DNA from: Stenotrophomonas maltophilia
Lineage (GTDB): Bacteria > Pseudomonadota > Gammaproteobacteria > Xanthomonadales > Xanthomonadaceae
DNA: 64,000 nt
Assembly: GCF_002205165.1 (NCBI RefSeq)
Contig: NZ_NIVS01000054.1
Coordinates: 62,001 to 126,000, forward strand
Reading direction: 5' to 3'
Both the position numbers and the translations under genes were made by a program. The notes beneath the pieces were generated by a model. The model was not told the origin of the DNA, searched no databases, and was given only the letters and a program-made list of their open reading frames with translations. Below, in pieces: positions 38,046 to 50,048 of the stretch. Every line of letters starts with the position of its first letter. Within the stretch, counting starts at the first letter, position 1.

Positions 38046-38570
38046 TCACGCCGGTGGCGGCGTGGCAGCCGGCTCGAAGGCGCTCAGGTCCAGCCCGGCG
38101 GACTGGAAGCGCTGCACTACCTGCCGTAGACCCTCTGCATCCTCCCGGGTCGGACCTGCGCGCAGGATCGCCGCCGAACAGATACGTTGATCGGTGAGGC
38201 AGTGGTCGGGTTGCTCAAGCTGCGCGGCAGTCATCGCGATCACGATGGCCATGCGAGCAACAGTGCTGTCTGCCACTCGATCGCCTCGGTAGAACGCCGC
38301 GAACTGCTGCTGGACGGCCGATGCGGATGTCGCGCCGTTCGGGGGCGATGCGCCGGGGTGTGCGAGCAGCGCGGTCTGTCCACCCTGCTCGAGCGCGCGC
38401 ACCTCATCGGCCAGGACGGTTTCAAGGATGAACGCCTCTACGGCACTGGGGACGTAGCCCACGCCGGCGGCGGCGGCGTACCGGGTCGGTGCCATGGCCA
38501 GCAGCGCCATGCAGAGCAGCTGGCACACGCGGCGGCCGCGTCGATCAGATTGTTCCGTGGTGTTCAACAT
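38046..38570 (-). CDS. Secreted hypothetical protein between rpfC and rpfF
   Basis: A 174-residue protein beginning MLNTTEQSDRRGRRVCQLLCMALLAMAPTRYAAAAG: a basic N-terminus and hydrophobic core with probable cleavage after AAAA near residue 36. The mature part is helical, with Cys in DHCLTDQRICSAAI and a Pro/Ala tail. No family is recognised. It ends four bases from the rpfC stop on the opposite strand and starts 38 bases beyond the rpfF terminator, so it is a separate transcription unit that sits where rpfF and rpfC are normally adjacent. An upstream in-frame Met at 38606 is possible but would run into the terminator. Confidence 0.65.
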   Translation of the reverse strand: MLNTTEQSDRRGRRVCQLLCMALLAMAPTRYAAAAGVGYVPSAVEAFILETVLADEVRALEQGGQTALLAHPGASPPNGATSASAVQQQFAAFYRGDRVADSTVARMAIVIAMTAAQLEQPDHCLTDQRICSAAILRAGPTREDAEGLRQVVQRFQSAGLDLSAFEPAATPPPA

Positions 38571-38607
38571 CCGTCCTGCTGGATCATGGGGGAGCGCACC
38601 ATACAAG

Positions 38608-38634
38608 AAAAAAAGCCCGGCGGCAGCCGGGCTT
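38608..38634 (-). terminator. rpfF terminator
   Basis: AAGCCCGGC and GCCGGGCTT form a perfect 9-bp stem with loop GGCA (38613-38634); on the minus strand it is followed by seven T residues (38614-38608). A classical intrinsic terminator 25 bp after the rpfF stop. Confidence 0.9.
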
Positions 38635-38658
38635 GAACAACACAGGGGAGGGGAGGAC

Positions 38659-39528
38659 TCAGGCGACGTCGAGGGTGGCTCGGCGCGTCTGGGCCTTGAT
38701 CAGGCGGTCCATGGTGCGCAGCGACTTGTCGCCCAGCGCGAGGGCGGAGTCCACCCAGACCTTGGTGATTTCCAGCAGTTCGTCGTAGCGCACGGCCTGG
38801 GCCAGGTTGCGCGCGGCATTCATCGCCAGGTACGAGTGTGGAATGCGCTGGTGCTGGCGGATCAGGTCTTCCACGGCTTTGACGCCCTGGCCCTTCGGCA
38901 CCAGCACGTCGACCACGCCCATGGCATGCATTTCTTCGGCGGAATACACGCGGCCGTCGAGGATGATCTTCTCGGCCAGCTGCGGGGCCACGCGCTTGCA
39001 CAGGAACGAGTAGGCACCCATGCCCGGGAACAGGCCGAACAGCACCTCCGGCAGGCCCATGCCGCAGCCTTCCTCGGCCACGATGGTGTGGCAGGCCAGC
39101 GCCATTTCCAGGCCGCCGCCGAGCGCGTCGCCCTGGATCAGCGCGATCGAGCGCACGTCGCCACCGAAGCCGGTATGCAGGTGGTGCACGCCCTCCACGC
39201 AGCGCTGCGCATAGGTCAGCAGGCGGTCGCGGTTGCCCTCGCGGATCAAGCGGGTGAACAGGTCCAGATCGCCGCCCAGGTTGTAGGCATTCGCATCGGA
39301 GGCGAGCACGAAATGGCGCAGCTTGCCGCTGTTGCGCTCGGCCGGGCTGCGGGTGATCGCGCTCATGAAGTTCCACATTTCATCGAGCATGTCCTTGCGG
39401 CAGCACGGGCGGATGCCGCTGGCCGCGTCGGCATGCATGAACAGCCAATGGGCATCGTCGTTGCCCGTGGTTTCAGTGCGGATGGTGGCGTAGCGGTGGT
39501 TGACGGGCAGCTTTTCAATGGTGCTCAT
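38659..39528 (-). CDS. rpfF: DSF synthase RpfF (enoyl-CoA hydratase/thioesterase)
   Basis: A 289-residue crotonase-fold enzyme, the same length as X. campestris RpfF. It makes cis-2 unsaturated fatty acids such as DSF (cis-11-methyl-2-dodecenoic acid) from 3-hydroxyacyl-ACP. The two catalytic Glu sit at 141 (GGGLEMALACH) and 161 (GLPEVLFGLFPG), exactly as in X. campestris. The start at 39528 is preceded by GAGGAAAT; upstream in-frame Met at 39630 would enter the rpfB terminator. It ends in an intrinsic terminator. In this family RpfF is also held by the RpfC receiver domain until DSF is sensed. Confidence 0.96.
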   Translation of the reverse strand: MSTIEKLPVNHRYATIRTETTGNDDAHWLFMHADAASGIRPCCRKDMLDEMWNFMSAITRSPAERNSGKLRHFVLASDANAYNLGGDLDLFTRLIREGNRDRLLTYAQRCVEGVHHLHTGFGGDVRSIALIQGDALGGGLEMALACHTIVAEEGCGMGLPEVLFGLFPGMGAYSFLCKRVAPQLAEKIILDGRVYSAEEMHAMGVVDVLVPKGQGVKAVEDLIRQHQRIPHSYLAMNAARNLAQAVRYDELLEITKVWVDSALALGDKSLRTMDRLIKAQTRRATLDVA

Positions 39529-39629
39529 GGCGATTTCCTCGGAGGCTGGCCCGCTGGGAGGACGGTGGGCGGCGGGCCTGACGGGTCCACACGCCGCGAT
39601 CCTACACCCCCGGCATCTCACGCAATGCA

Positions 39630-39660
39630 AAAGGCCCCCGCCGTTGCCGGCAGGGGCCCT
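39630..39660 (-). terminator. rpfB terminator before rpfF
   Basis: GGCCCC (39634-39639) pairs with GGGGCC (39654-39659) and GCCG (39641-39644) with CGGC (39649-39652), loop TTGC, one mismatch. Minus-strand read-through then meets four T residues. It lies between rpfB and rpfF, so rpfF probably needs its own promoter (39529-39630) in addition to read-through. Confidence 0.7.
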
Positions 39661-39686
39661 GTGAAGATGCAGCCGTTGGGGAACCG

Positions 39687-41363
39687 TTACGGCGCGGGCG
39701 TATCGCGCAGCTCGCGGCGCAGGATCTTGCCGACGTTGGTCTTCGGCAGTTCCTTGCGGAACTCCACGATCCGCGGGTGCTTGTAGCCGGTCAGGTTGGC
39801 ACGCGCGTGCTCCTTGACCATCTCGGCGGTGAGGTTGGGGTCCTTCTTGACGATGACCACCTTGACCACTTCGCCGGACTTTTCATCGGGCACGCCGACC
39901 GCCGCGACTTCGAGTACGCCGGGCATCATTGCAATGACGTCTTCGACCTCATTGGGGTACACGTTGAAGCCGGACACCAGGATCATGTCCTTCTTGCGGT
40001 CCACGATGTAGAAGAAGCCCTGCTCATCCATGCGCGCCATGTCGCCGGTATGCAGCCAGCCCTCGGCGTCGACCGCCTGCGCGGTGTCTTCCGGGCGCTG
40101 CCAGTAGCCCTTCATGACCTGCGGGCCCTTGATGCACAGCTCGCCGACTTCGCCGGCGGCCAGCGTCTTGCCGGCGTCATCTTTCACGCAGGCATCGGTG
40201 GACGGGATCGGCAGGCCGATCGCGCCGTTGTACTCGGCCAGGTTGAGTGGATTGATGCAGGCGGCCGGCGAGGTCTCGGTCAGGCCATAGGCCTCGACCA
40301 GGGTCACGCCGGTGACCTTTTTCCAGCGTTCGGCAACAGCGCGCTGCACGGCCATGCCGCCACCGAGGGTGACCTTCAGCGAGGAGAAATCGACCTCGTC
40401 GAAGCCGGGGGTGTTGAGCAGGCCGTTGAACAGCGTGTTGACGCCGGTGATCGCGGTGAAGCGGGTCGCCTTGAGCTCCTTGACGAAGCCCTTCATGTCG
40501 CGCGGGTTGGTGATCAGGTAGTTGCAGCCACCGAACTTCATGAAGACCAGGCCGTTCGCCGTCAGCGCGAAGATGTGGTACAGCGGCAGGGCGGTGATGA
40601 TCACCTCCTTGCCCATCTCGATGCCCGAGGCGGAGATCCAGGCCGAGGCCTGCTGCATGTTGGCGACCAGGTTGCGGTTGGTCAGCATCGCGCCCTTGGC
40701 CACGCCGGTGGTGCCGCCGGTGTACTGCAGGAAGGCGACATCGTCGTGGTCGATCTCGACCTTGGGCAGGGTGTGGCGGCTGCCCAGCTTGAGCGCCTGG
40801 TTGAAGCGGATCGCGCCGCGCAGGCTGTAGTTGGGCACCATCTTCTTGATGTACTTCAGGACGAAGTTCACCACGATGCCCTTGGCGCCGAGCATGTCGC
40901 CCAGGCCGGTGGTCACGACGTGCTTGATCGGGGTATCGGCGATGACCTGCTGCACGGTGTCGCAGAAGTTGTCGACGACCACCAGCACGGCTGCGCCCGA
41001 ATCCACCAGCTGGTGCTTGAGCTCGCGGGCGGTGTACAGCGGGTTGACGTTGACCACGGTCAGGCCGGCACGCAGCACGCCGAAGGTCGCGATCGGGTAC
41101 TGCAGGCAGTTGGGCATCATCAGGGCGACGCGGTCACCCTTCTTGAGCTGCAGCTCACCGAGCAGGTAGGCGGCGAACTGTTCGACCAGTGCGTCCGTTT
41201 CCCCGTAGGTCAGAACCTTGCCGAAACTGGAGTAGGCGGGGCGGTCGCGGAACTTGGCCACCGAAGTGTCGAAGACGGCCGACACCGAATGGAACTCGTT
41301 GACGTCGATCTCGGCGGGTACGCCTTTGGGATAACTCTGCAGCCAGGGTCGTTCCAGACTCAT
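39687..41363 (-). CDS. rpfB: Long-chain acyl-CoA ligase RpfB
   Basis: A 558-residue FadD-like enzyme activating fatty acids to acyl-CoA. The AMP-binding motif is YTGGTTGVAKGAM (about residues 214-226), followed by AYGLTETSPA and LHTGDMARMDEQGFFYIVDRKKDMI (the hinge region) and the C-terminal catalytic Lys segment LPKTNVGKILRREL. RpfB is known to help supply and turn over DSF fatty acids in Xanthomonas; it also complements a fadD mutant. A strong SD (GGAGGGGG) precedes the ATG. It lies directly upstream of rpfF, as in X. campestris. Confidence 0.93.
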   Translation of the reverse strand: MSLERPWLQSYPKGVPAEIDVNEFHSVSAVFDTSVAKFRDRPAYSSFGKVLTYGETDALVEQFAAYLLGELQLKKGDRVALMMPNCLQYPIATFGVLRAGLTVVNVNPLYTARELKHQLVDSGAAVLVVVDNFCDTVQQVIADTPIKHVVTTGLGDMLGAKGIVVNFVLKYIKKMVPNYSLRGAIRFNQALKLGSRHTLPKVEIDHDDVAFLQYTGGTTGVAKGAMLTNRNLVANMQQASAWISASGIEMGKEVIITALPLYHIFALTANGLVFMKFGGCNYLITNPRDMKGFVKELKATRFTAITGVNTLFNGLLNTPGFDEVDFSSLKVTLGGGMAVQRAVAERWKKVTGVTLVEAYGLTETSPAACINPLNLAEYNGAIGLPIPSTDACVKDDAGKTLAAGEVGELCIKGPQVMKGYWQRPEDTAQAVDAEGWLHTGDMARMDEQGFFYIVDRKKDMILVSGFNVYPNEVEDVIAMMPGVLEVAAVGVPDEKSGEVVKVVIVKKDPNLTAEMVKEHARANLTGYKHPRIVEFRKELPKTNVGKILRRELRDTPAP

Positions 41364-41525
41364 ATTCCCCCTCCAGGAAACGTGGATGATGTAACGCGAT
41401 GACGGAGAGTATCCGTCGTTTCATGCCTCGGCAGCATACCGTCCCGAATGGGAAACGCGAAGGGCCGGTGAAGAAAGGCCGCGGAGGGGCGTCAGGATGC
41501 GTTGTTTGCGACATGCCAGGCCGGT

Positions 41526-41552
41526 GCCCACGACCCGCGGTCGTGGGCTACC
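41526..41552 (-). repeat. GTAG-headed palindrome (SMAG-like) between rpfB and acnA
   Basis: GCCCACGACC and GGTCGTGGGC form a perfect 10-bp stem with loop CGC. Read on the minus strand it begins GGTAGCCCACGACC, i.e. a GTAG head on a stem, the format of the SMAG repeats of Stenotrophomonas maltophilia. It is the most distinct feature of the 246-bp gap between rpfB and acnA (41364-41609) and may also act as a 3' stabilising hairpin for acnA mRNA. Confidence 0.6.
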
Positions 41553-41609
41553 GTGTGGGTCACGGCCGGGGGGGCGTGACCCGACTCCGCCGGGAACGCG
41601 ACGGCCGGC

Positions 41610-44366
<2,757 letters not shown>

Positions 44367-44595
44367 TGCAGATGACTCCTCTTGCGGATGGCTTGCGTTG
44401 GCCCGCCCGAGGCAGACCTGCTTGCGTTCGCCGCTGACCGGTAGGCCGGCGATCGTCCCGAGTATGAACGATTCAGCCGGTTATCCACCTGCGGCAGTTG
44501 GTCTCAGGCTACACGGAGATATGTATCCCTCGTGTCATGGATGAGACAGATCCTTTCTGTGCCAACGGTCCTGGCGGGCAGATCGGTACTCCAGT

Positions 44596-44636
44596 GGAAG
44601 TATGCCCCCGGAAGTATGTATAATTTGTGCATACTT
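44596..44636. promoter_or_regulatory. Operator/promoter of the toxin-antitoxin pair
   Basis: GGAAGTATG occurs at 44596-44604 and again at 44610-44618 (14 bp apart), and CATACTT (44630-44636) is the reverse complement of AAGTATG, so three half-sites frame the -10 element TATAAT (44619-44624). This is the usual layout for autorepression by an AbrB/MazE-type antitoxin. The rest of the 284-bp gap 44367-44650 shows nothing definite. Confidence 0.7.
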
Positions 44637-44650
44637 TGGAGGGCGTACCG

Positions 44651-44875
44651 ATGGAAGCTACCGTTGCAGAACGCGGGCAGATCACCTTGCCCAAAGCGGT
44701 CCGTGATGCGCTTGGCCTGACCAAGGGCACCCTGCTCAAGGTGGAGCTGGAGGGCAGCCGGATCATCCTGCGCAAGAGCGTGGACGATGCGATCTCCCGG
44801 GCCCGCGGCAAGTTCGCGCTGGATGGATTCGATTCGGCCGAAGCAGCGGTGCGCGCGGTACGCGACGAGGAATGA
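44651..44875 (+). CDS. AbrB/MazE-family antitoxin
   Basis: A 74-residue protein with an N-terminal swapped-hairpin DNA-binding domain: MEATVAERGQITLPKAVRDALGLTKGTLLKVELEG matches the AbrB/MazE signature (GQITLPKxVRxxLGLxxGxxL). The C-terminal ~30 residues (VDDAISRARGKFALDGFDSAEAAVRAVRDEE) are the toxin-binding tail. It starts at ATG 44651 with GGAGGG at -12; a longer in-frame start at 44627 would include the operator. It is followed after 7 bp by a PIN-domain gene, so this is a VapBC-type pair with an AbrB-type antitoxin. Confidence 0.85.
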   Translation: MEATVAERGQITLPKAVRDALGLTKGTLLKVELEGSRIILRKSVDDAISRARGKFALDGFDSAEAAVRAVRDEE

Positions 44876-44882
44876 GCGCGTG

Positions 44883-45281
44883 ATGATCGCCGTTGATTCA
44901 CCGGTGCTGATTGAACTGCTCAGCAATGGCCCACAGGCCGATGCGGTCGAAGCGGGCCTGCGCCAGAGTCTGGTCAGCGGGCGCGTGGTGATCTGCGCGG
45001 TGACGCTTGCCGAGATCTGCGCGTCGCTGCGCGGCGGCGCCGAAGTGCAGGAAGCACTTGAGGAAATGGGCGTGCACTTCAGTCCGCTGGAGGCCAAATC
45101 GGCCTTGCGTGCGGGTGAGATGCACCGCCGCCACCGGCAGCGGGGTGCCAGACCTCGCGGCCTGGATGAATTCATGGTCGGGTCGCACGCACTCCTGCAG
45201 TGCGATGGCCTGATCACCTGGAACGACACGTTTTACCGCGACTACTTCAAGGGCCTGAAGCTGATCGTGCCGCACGCCTGA
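44883..45281 (+). CDS. PIN-domain toxin (VapC-like ribonuclease)
   Basis: A 132-residue PIN-domain protein. The acidic metal-site residues are D5 ([12 protein letters not shown]), E41-type Glu in [10 protein letters not shown], and D in the [15 protein letters not shown] and [16 protein letters not shown] regions, the common DxS, E, D/DxF pattern. Such toxins cut RNA, often tRNA, when freed of antitoxin. It lies 7 bp after the antitoxin gene and 49 bp before acnB on the same strand, so read-through into acnB is possible. Target RNA is unknown. Confidence 0.82.
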   Translation: MIAVDSPVLIELLSNGPQADAVEAGLRQSLVSGRVVICAVTLAEICASLRGGAEVQEALEEMGVHFSPLEAKSALRAGEMHRRHRQRGARPRGLDEFMVGSHALLQCDGLITWNDTFYRDYFKGLKLIVPHA

Positions 45282-45330
45282 GCCCATACTTTTAAACCGC
45301 ATTCTTTCAAAGAATCACCCGGGAGTTGTC

Positions 45331-47916
45331 ATGTTGGAAGCCTACCGCCACCACGTAGCCGAGCGCGCCGCGCTTGGCATCCCGCCGCTGCCGCTGAGCG
45401 CCCAGCAGACGGCCGACGTCATCGAGCTGCTGAAGAACCCGCCCGCCGGCGAGGCCGAGTTCCTGCTCGAACTGCTGACCCACCGCGTGCCGGCCGGCGT
45501 CGATGACGCGGCCAAGGTCAAGGCCTCGTACCTGGCTGCGATCGCCCTGGGCAGCGAAGTCAATCCGCTGATCACGCGCGAGCGCGCCACCGAACTGCTG
45601 GGCACCATGCTCGGCGGTTACAACGTCGCCCCGCTGGTCCAGCTGCTGGACGACGCCACCGTCGGTGCGATCGCCGCCGATGCGCTGAAGAACACCCTGC
45701 TGGTCTTCGATGCCTTCCACGATGTGCAGGAAAAGGCCAAGGCCGGTAACGCCAACGCCCAGGGCGTGCTGCAGAGCTGGGCCGATGCCGAATGGTTCAC
45801 CAGCCGCCCGCAGGTACCGGAAAGCCTGACCATCACCGTGCTCAAGGTGACCGGCGAAACCAACACCGACGACCTGTCGCCGGCCCCGGATGCAACCACC
45901 CGCCCGGACATTCCGCTGCACGCCCTGGCGATGCTGAAGAACAAGCGTGATGGCATCGAGCCGGAAGAAGACGGCAAGCGCGGCCCGGTCAAGTTCATCG
46001 AATCGCTGAAGGACAAGGGCCACCTGGTGGCCTACGTGGGCGACGTGGTCGGTACCGGCTCCAGCCGCAAGTCCGCCACCAACTCGGTGCTGTGGTTCAC
46101 CGGCGAAGATATTCCGTTCATCCCGAACAAGCGCTTCGGCGGCGTGTGCCTGGGCTCGAAGATCGCGCCGATCTTCTACAACACGATGGAAGACGCCGGC
46201 GCCCTGCCGATCGAACTCGACGTGTCGCAGATGAACATGGGCGATGTGATCGAGCTGCGCCCGTACGACGGCAAGGCCCTGAAGGACGGCGCCGTCATCG
46301 CCGAGTTCAAGGTCAAGTCCGACGTGCTGTTCGACGAAGTGCGCGCCGGTGGCCGCATTCCGCTGATCATCGGCCGCGGCCTGACCGCCAAGGCGCGTGA
46401 AGCGCTGGGCCTGGCCCCGACCGATCTGTTCCGCCTGCCGATGGACCCGCCGGATACCGGCAAGGGCTTCTCGCTGGCGCAGAAGATGGTCGGCCGCGCC
46501 TGTGGCCTGCCGGAAGGCCAGGGCATGCGCCCGGGCACCTACTGCGAACCGAAGATGACCTCGGTGGGCTCGCAGGACACCACCGGCCCGATGACCCGCG
46601 ACGAGCTGAAGGACCTGGCCTGCCTGGGCTTCTCGGCCGACCTGGTGATGCAGTCGTTCTGCCACACCGCGGCCTACCCGAAGCCGGTGGACGTCAAGAC
46701 CCACCACACGCTGCCGGAGTTCATCTCTACCCGTGGCGGCATCTCGCTGCGCCCGGGCGACGGTGTGATCCACAGCTGGCTCAACCGCATGCTGCTGCCC
46801 GACACCGTCGGCACCGGTGGCGACTCGCATACCCGTTTCCCGGTGGGCATTTCGTTCCCGGCCGGCTCGGGCCTGGTGGCGTTCGCCGCTGCTACCGGCG
46901 TGATGCCGCTGGACATGCCCGAATCGGTACTGGTCCGCTTCAAGGGCAAGATGCAGCCGGGCGTGACCCTGCGTGATCTGGTCAACGCGATCCCGCTGTA
47001 CGCGATCAAGTCCGGTCTGCTGACCGTGGCCAAGGCCGGCAAGAAGAACATCTTCTCCGGCCGCATCCTGGAAATCGAAGGTCTGCCGGAGCTGAAGGTC
47101 GAACAGGCCTTCGAACTCTCCGATGCCTCGGCCGAGCGTTCGGCCGCCGGTTGCTCGGTGCACCTGAACAAGGAGCCGATCATCGAGTACCTCACCAGCA
47201 ACATCACGCTGCTGAAGTGGATGATCGCCGAGGGTTACCAGGACGCCCGTTCGCTGGCGCGCCGCATCGAGAAGATGGAAGCCTGGCTGGCCAACCCGGA
47301 GCTGCTGGCCCCGGATGCCGATGCCGAGTACGCCGCTGTCATCGAGATCGATCTGGCTGACATCCACGAGCCGATCGTGGCCTGCCCGAACGATCCGGAC
47401 GACGTCAAGACGCTGTCCGACGTGGCCGGTGCGGCGATCGACGAAGTGTTCATCGGTTCGTGCATGACCAACATCGGTCACTTCCGTGCAGCCGCCAAGC
47501 TGCTGGAAGGCAAGCGCGACATCCCGACCAAGCTGTGGGTGGCCCCGCCGACCAAGATGGATGCCTCGGAGCTGACCAAGGAAGGCCATTACGGCACCTT
47601 CGGCACCGCCGGCGCCCGCATGGAAATGCCGGGCTGCTCGCTGTGCATGGGCAACCAGGCGCAGGTGCGTGAGGGCGCGACGGTCTTCTCGACCTCGACC
47701 CGCAACTTCCCGAACCGTCTGGGCCGCAACTCCAACGTGTACCTGGGTTCGGCCGAGCTGGCCGCGATCTGCTCGCGCCTGGGTCGCATCCCGACCAAGG
47801 AAGAGTACATGGCCGACATCGGTGTGCTCGATGCCAGCAGCAAGGACATCTACCGCTACATGAACTTCGACCAGATCGAGGATTACCAGGACGTGGCCGG
47901 TACGGTTGCTGCCTGA
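45331..47916 (+). CDS. acnB: Aconitate hydratase B
   Basis: An 861-residue AcnB-type aconitase (usual length ~865). The N-terminal HEAT-like region (about 1-160) and the swivel domain (about 165-380) precede the catalytic domains, the order that distinguishes AcnB from AcnA. Cluster Cys are in [10 protein letters not shown] (about 710) and [12 protein letters not shown] (about 770). It is the main TCA-cycle aconitase/2-methylisocitrate enzyme in many proteobacteria and loses its cluster under iron shortage. It is followed by a strong intrinsic terminator. Having acnA and acnB in the same locus, separated by a toxin-antitoxin pair, is noteworthy. Confidence 0.95.
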   Translation: MLEAYRHHVAERAALGIPPLPLSAQQTADVIELLKNPPAGEAEFLLELLTHRVPAGVDDAAKVKASYLAAIALGSEVNPLITRERATELLGTMLGGYNVAPLVQLLDDATVGAIAADALKNTLLVFDAFHDVQEKAKAGNANAQGVLQSWADAEWFTSRPQVPESLTITVLKVTGETNTDDLSPAPDATTRPDIPLHALAMLKNKRDGIEPEEDGKRGPVKFIESLKDKGHLVAYVGDVVGTGSSRKSATNSVLWFTGEDIPFIPNKRFGGVCLGSKIAPIFYNTMEDAGALPIELDVSQMNMGDVIELRPYDGKALKDGAVIAEFKVKSDVLFDEVRAGGRIPLIIGRGLTAKAREALGLAPTDLFRLPMDPPDTGKGFSLAQKMVGRACGLPEGQGMRPGTYCEPKMTSVGSQDTTGPMTRDELKDLACLGFSADLVMQSFCHTAAYPKPVDVKTHHTLPEFISTRGGISLRPGDGVIHSWLNRMLLPDTVGTGGDSHTRFPVGISFPAGSGLVAFAAATGVMPLDMPESVLVRFKGKMQPGVTLRDLVNAIPLYAIKSGLLTVAKAGKKNIFSGRILEIEGLPELKVEQAFELSDASAERSAAGCSVHLNKEPIIEYLTSNITLLKWMIAEGYQDARSLARRIEKMEAWLANPELLAPDADAEYAAVIEIDLADIHEPIVACPNDPDDVKTLSDVAGAAIDEVFIGSCMTNIGHFRAAAKLLEGKRDIPTKLWVAPPTKMDASELTKEGHYGTFGTAGARMEMPGCSLCMGNQAQVREGATVFSTSTRNFPNRLGRNSNVYLGSAELAAICSRLGRIPTKEEYMADIGVLDASSKDIYRYMNFDQIEDYQDVAGTVAA

Positions 47917-47980
47917 CGCGGTAGCCGGGCGCTGCCCGGCTCCGATGACCATCGATCGTTGATCGGTGGATGAAAGACGA

Positions 47981-48008
47981 AAACACCCGGCGCGAGCCGG
48001 GTGTTTTT
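47981..48008. terminator. Bidirectional terminator between acnB and the LysR gene
   Basis: AAACACCCGGC and GCCGGGTGTTT form a perfect 11-bp stem with loop GCGA, followed by T-runs on the plus strand (48004-48008) and a shorter one on the minus strand. It lies between the convergent acnB and LysR-family genes. Confidence 0.9.
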
Positions 48009-48021
48009 GTGTGTGCGGCGC

Positions 48022-49275
48022 TCAGCGTGCCGGAAAGCGGAAGGGCCACGCCTCGTCGCCCGCAGCATTGCGCTCGGCACAGACCTGCCGGAACGTTTCC
48101 ACGAACGCCTGCTGCAGCCGGGTAGGGTGCCAGTCGGCGCGGGTGGTAAGGCCGATGCGTCGGCGCAGATCATCGCCGGCCCGGCCGATCTCGCAGAGCA
48201 GGCCCGCGCGACGCTCGAACACGAACTGGTCGCGCGACATCAACGTGAGCCAATCGTCTTCGAGCAGCAGGCCGCGGGTGATCAACACCGAACCACACTC
48301 GATGCGCAGCCGCGGCGGTTCGTGGCCGTGCTGGCGGAACATCTGCTCCCAGCGGGCCCGCACCGGTGCGCCCGTCGCAGCGATCACCCACGGGTAGTCG
48401 AGCAGTTGTGGAAACCGGAAGCTCTTGGTGGCAGCCAATGGATGTCCGCTGCGCGCGACAATGACCGGGTCGTCGTCGAACAGGCCTTCCTGCGCGATGT
48501 CGCGCACCGGCAGCTTGTCACGCATCGCACCGATCAACAGATCCAGGCTGCCTTCGCGCAGGTCGCCCAACAACTCGGCGTACGGGCCTTCGATCACGTT
48601 CACCGTTGCCCCTGGATACGCACGCGCGAAGCGGGCGAGCACCTGTGGCAGCAGGATGGCCCGTGCCAACGGCATGACGCCGAGCGCGACCCGGCCACCC
48701 TGTTGCGAGCGCAACGAGGCAAGTTCATCGACGCCGGCACTGAGTTCGGACAGCGCCAGCCGGATCAGGCGCAGCATGCGTGTCGCCGCCGGGGTGGGCT
48801 GCACCGTTTTGCCACGTCGCACCGTCAACGGCGTTTCGATGACCTCGGACAACTCGTGCACCGCGCGGTAGATCGCCGGCTGGGACACGCCGGCGCGGGT
48901 AGCAGCCAGGGTGAAGCTCCCGGCGGTATCCACTGCGGCCAGGGCACGCAGCTGGCCCAGCGTGACTCGACGCTCCACCGCTGGCATCGCCGGCAGCCGC
49001 TGCGCGCGGCGGGCAACGCGGACGCCATGCGCGATGTAGGCAAGCGCGCGTTCGATGCGGGGTACCAGCAGCTCCGCCGCCTCGGTGGGGGACATGCCGC
49101 CGGGCTGGCGATCAAACAGAGGCGCATCCAGTTGTTTCTCCAGCCGGGCGATCGCCTGCGTGAGCGCTGGCTGGGACAGATTCACGTGCGGTGCCGCCGC
49201 ACTGATGCCGCCGTGGTGGTAGACGGCGGCCAATGCATGCAGATGCTTGAGGTTCAGGTCCAGAGGTGCACTCAT
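48022..49275 (-). CDS. LysR-type regulator with two N-terminal HTH domains
   Basis: A 417-residue protein, about 110 longer than usual LysR regulators. Residues 8-66 are one complete LysR winged HTH ([49 protein letters not shown]) and residues 107-165 are a second ([48 protein letters not shown]). A single effector domain follows (about 193-395, starting [19 protein letters not shown]). No stop or frame change separates the parts. It is divergent from the lig genes (101-bp gap), so it should regulate them in response to a pathway acid. Tandem-HTH members exist in databases but their logic is not established, to my knowledge. Confidence 0.85.
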   Translation of the reverse strand: MSAPLDLNLKHLHALAAVYHHGGISAAAPHVNLSQPALTQAIARLEKQLDAPLFDRQPGGMSPTEAAELLVPRIERALAYIAHGVRVARRAQRLPAMPAVERRVTLGQLRALAAVDTAGSFTLAATRAGVSQPAIYRAVHELSEVIETPLTVRRGKTVQPTPAATRMLRLIRLALSELSAGVDELASLRSQQGGRVALGVMPLARAILLPQVLARFARAYPGATVNVIEGPYAELLGDLREGSLDLLIGAMRDKLPVRDIAQEGLFDDDPVIVARSGHPLAATKSFRFPQLLDYPWVIAATGAPVRARWEQMFRQHGHEPPRLRIECGSVLITRGLLLEDDWLTLMSRDQFVFERRAGLLCEIGRAGDDLRRRIGLTTRADWHPTRLQQAFVETFRQVCAERNAAGDEAWPFRFPAR

Positions 49276-49376
49276 GGATCAACTATAACCAAATGCAATG
49301 GCTGTTTCGAAAAACGATCTTGAGGGGCGGGGCAGCGCGAGGACAGACTGCGCCATCGTCAACGAAGGATGGATGG

Positions 49377-50048
49377 ATGTCCCGGGTAGTCTCTTCTATC
49401 GAACGCGCCGACGCGGCGGTGATCCAGGTGCTTGCCCAGACCGGTGTCGCCACGGCGCATGAAGCCCAGGGCCGCAGCGGTCTGCTGCACCCGCGGCTGC
49501 GCCCGGTCTACAGCGGCGCGCGCATCGCCGGCAGCGCGATCACCGTGTCGGTGCCGCCGGGCGACAACTGGATGATGCACGTGGCGATCGAGCAGCTTTG
49601 CGAGGGCGATGTGCTGGTGGTCGCGCCGAGCAGTGACTGCACCGACGGCTATTTCGGCGATCTGCTGGCCACCTCGGCGCAGGTCCGCGGCTGCCGCGGG
49701 CTGGTGATCGATGCCGGCGTACGCGATGTGCATGACCTCACCGCGATGGGCTTCCCGGTCTGGAGCCGCGCGATCCACGCGCAGGGCACGGTCAAGGAAA
49801 CGCTGGGCTCGGTCAATGTGCCGGTGGTCTGCGGCGGGGCGCTGGTCCAGCCGGGCGATGTGGTGATCGCCGACGATGACGGGGTCTGTATCGTGCCGCG
49901 TGCGGATGCAGCCCGGGTGGCCGCCGAGGCACAGGCCCGCGAGGCCCGTGAGGCCGACAAGCGCGCGCGTCTGGCCAAGGGCGAACTGGGCCTGGACATT
50001 TATCAGATGCGCGAGCGCCTGGCGGCCAAGGGCCTGCGCTATGAGTAA
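49377..50048 (+). CDS. ligK: 4-carboxy-4-hydroxy-2-oxoadipate (CHA) aldolase, RraA-like fold
   Basis: A 223-residue class II pyruvate aldolase of the HMG/CHA aldolase family, which cleaves 4-carboxy-4-hydroxy-2-oxoadipate to pyruvate and oxaloacetate. The signature is the [12 protein letters not shown] loop (Arg-Asp pair that positions pyruvate and metal) and [22 protein letters not shown] near the C-terminus. The ATG at 49377 follows AAGGA. Its stop overlaps the next gene by eight bases (ATGAGTAA), so expression is coupled. Together with LigJ and LigU it forms the lower protocatechuate 4,5-cleavage pathway. Confidence 0.87.
   Translation: MSRVVSSIERADAAVIQVLAQTGVATAHEAQGRSGLLHPRLRPVYSGARIAGSAITVSVPPGDNWMMHVAIEQLCEGDVLVVAPSSDCTDGYFGDLLATSAQVRGCRGLVIDAGVRDVHDLTAMGFPVWSRAIHAQGTVKETLGSVNVPVVCGGALVQPGDVVIADDDGVCIVPRADAARVAAEAQAREAREADKRARLAKGELGLDIYQMRERLAAKGLRYE

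Noticed and set aside
49276..49376. Definite T-N11-A LysR box in the lig divergent gap
   Set aside because: A/T-rich bases are present near the LysR start, but I could not find a palindromic T-N11-A with adequate arms, so no operator is claimed.
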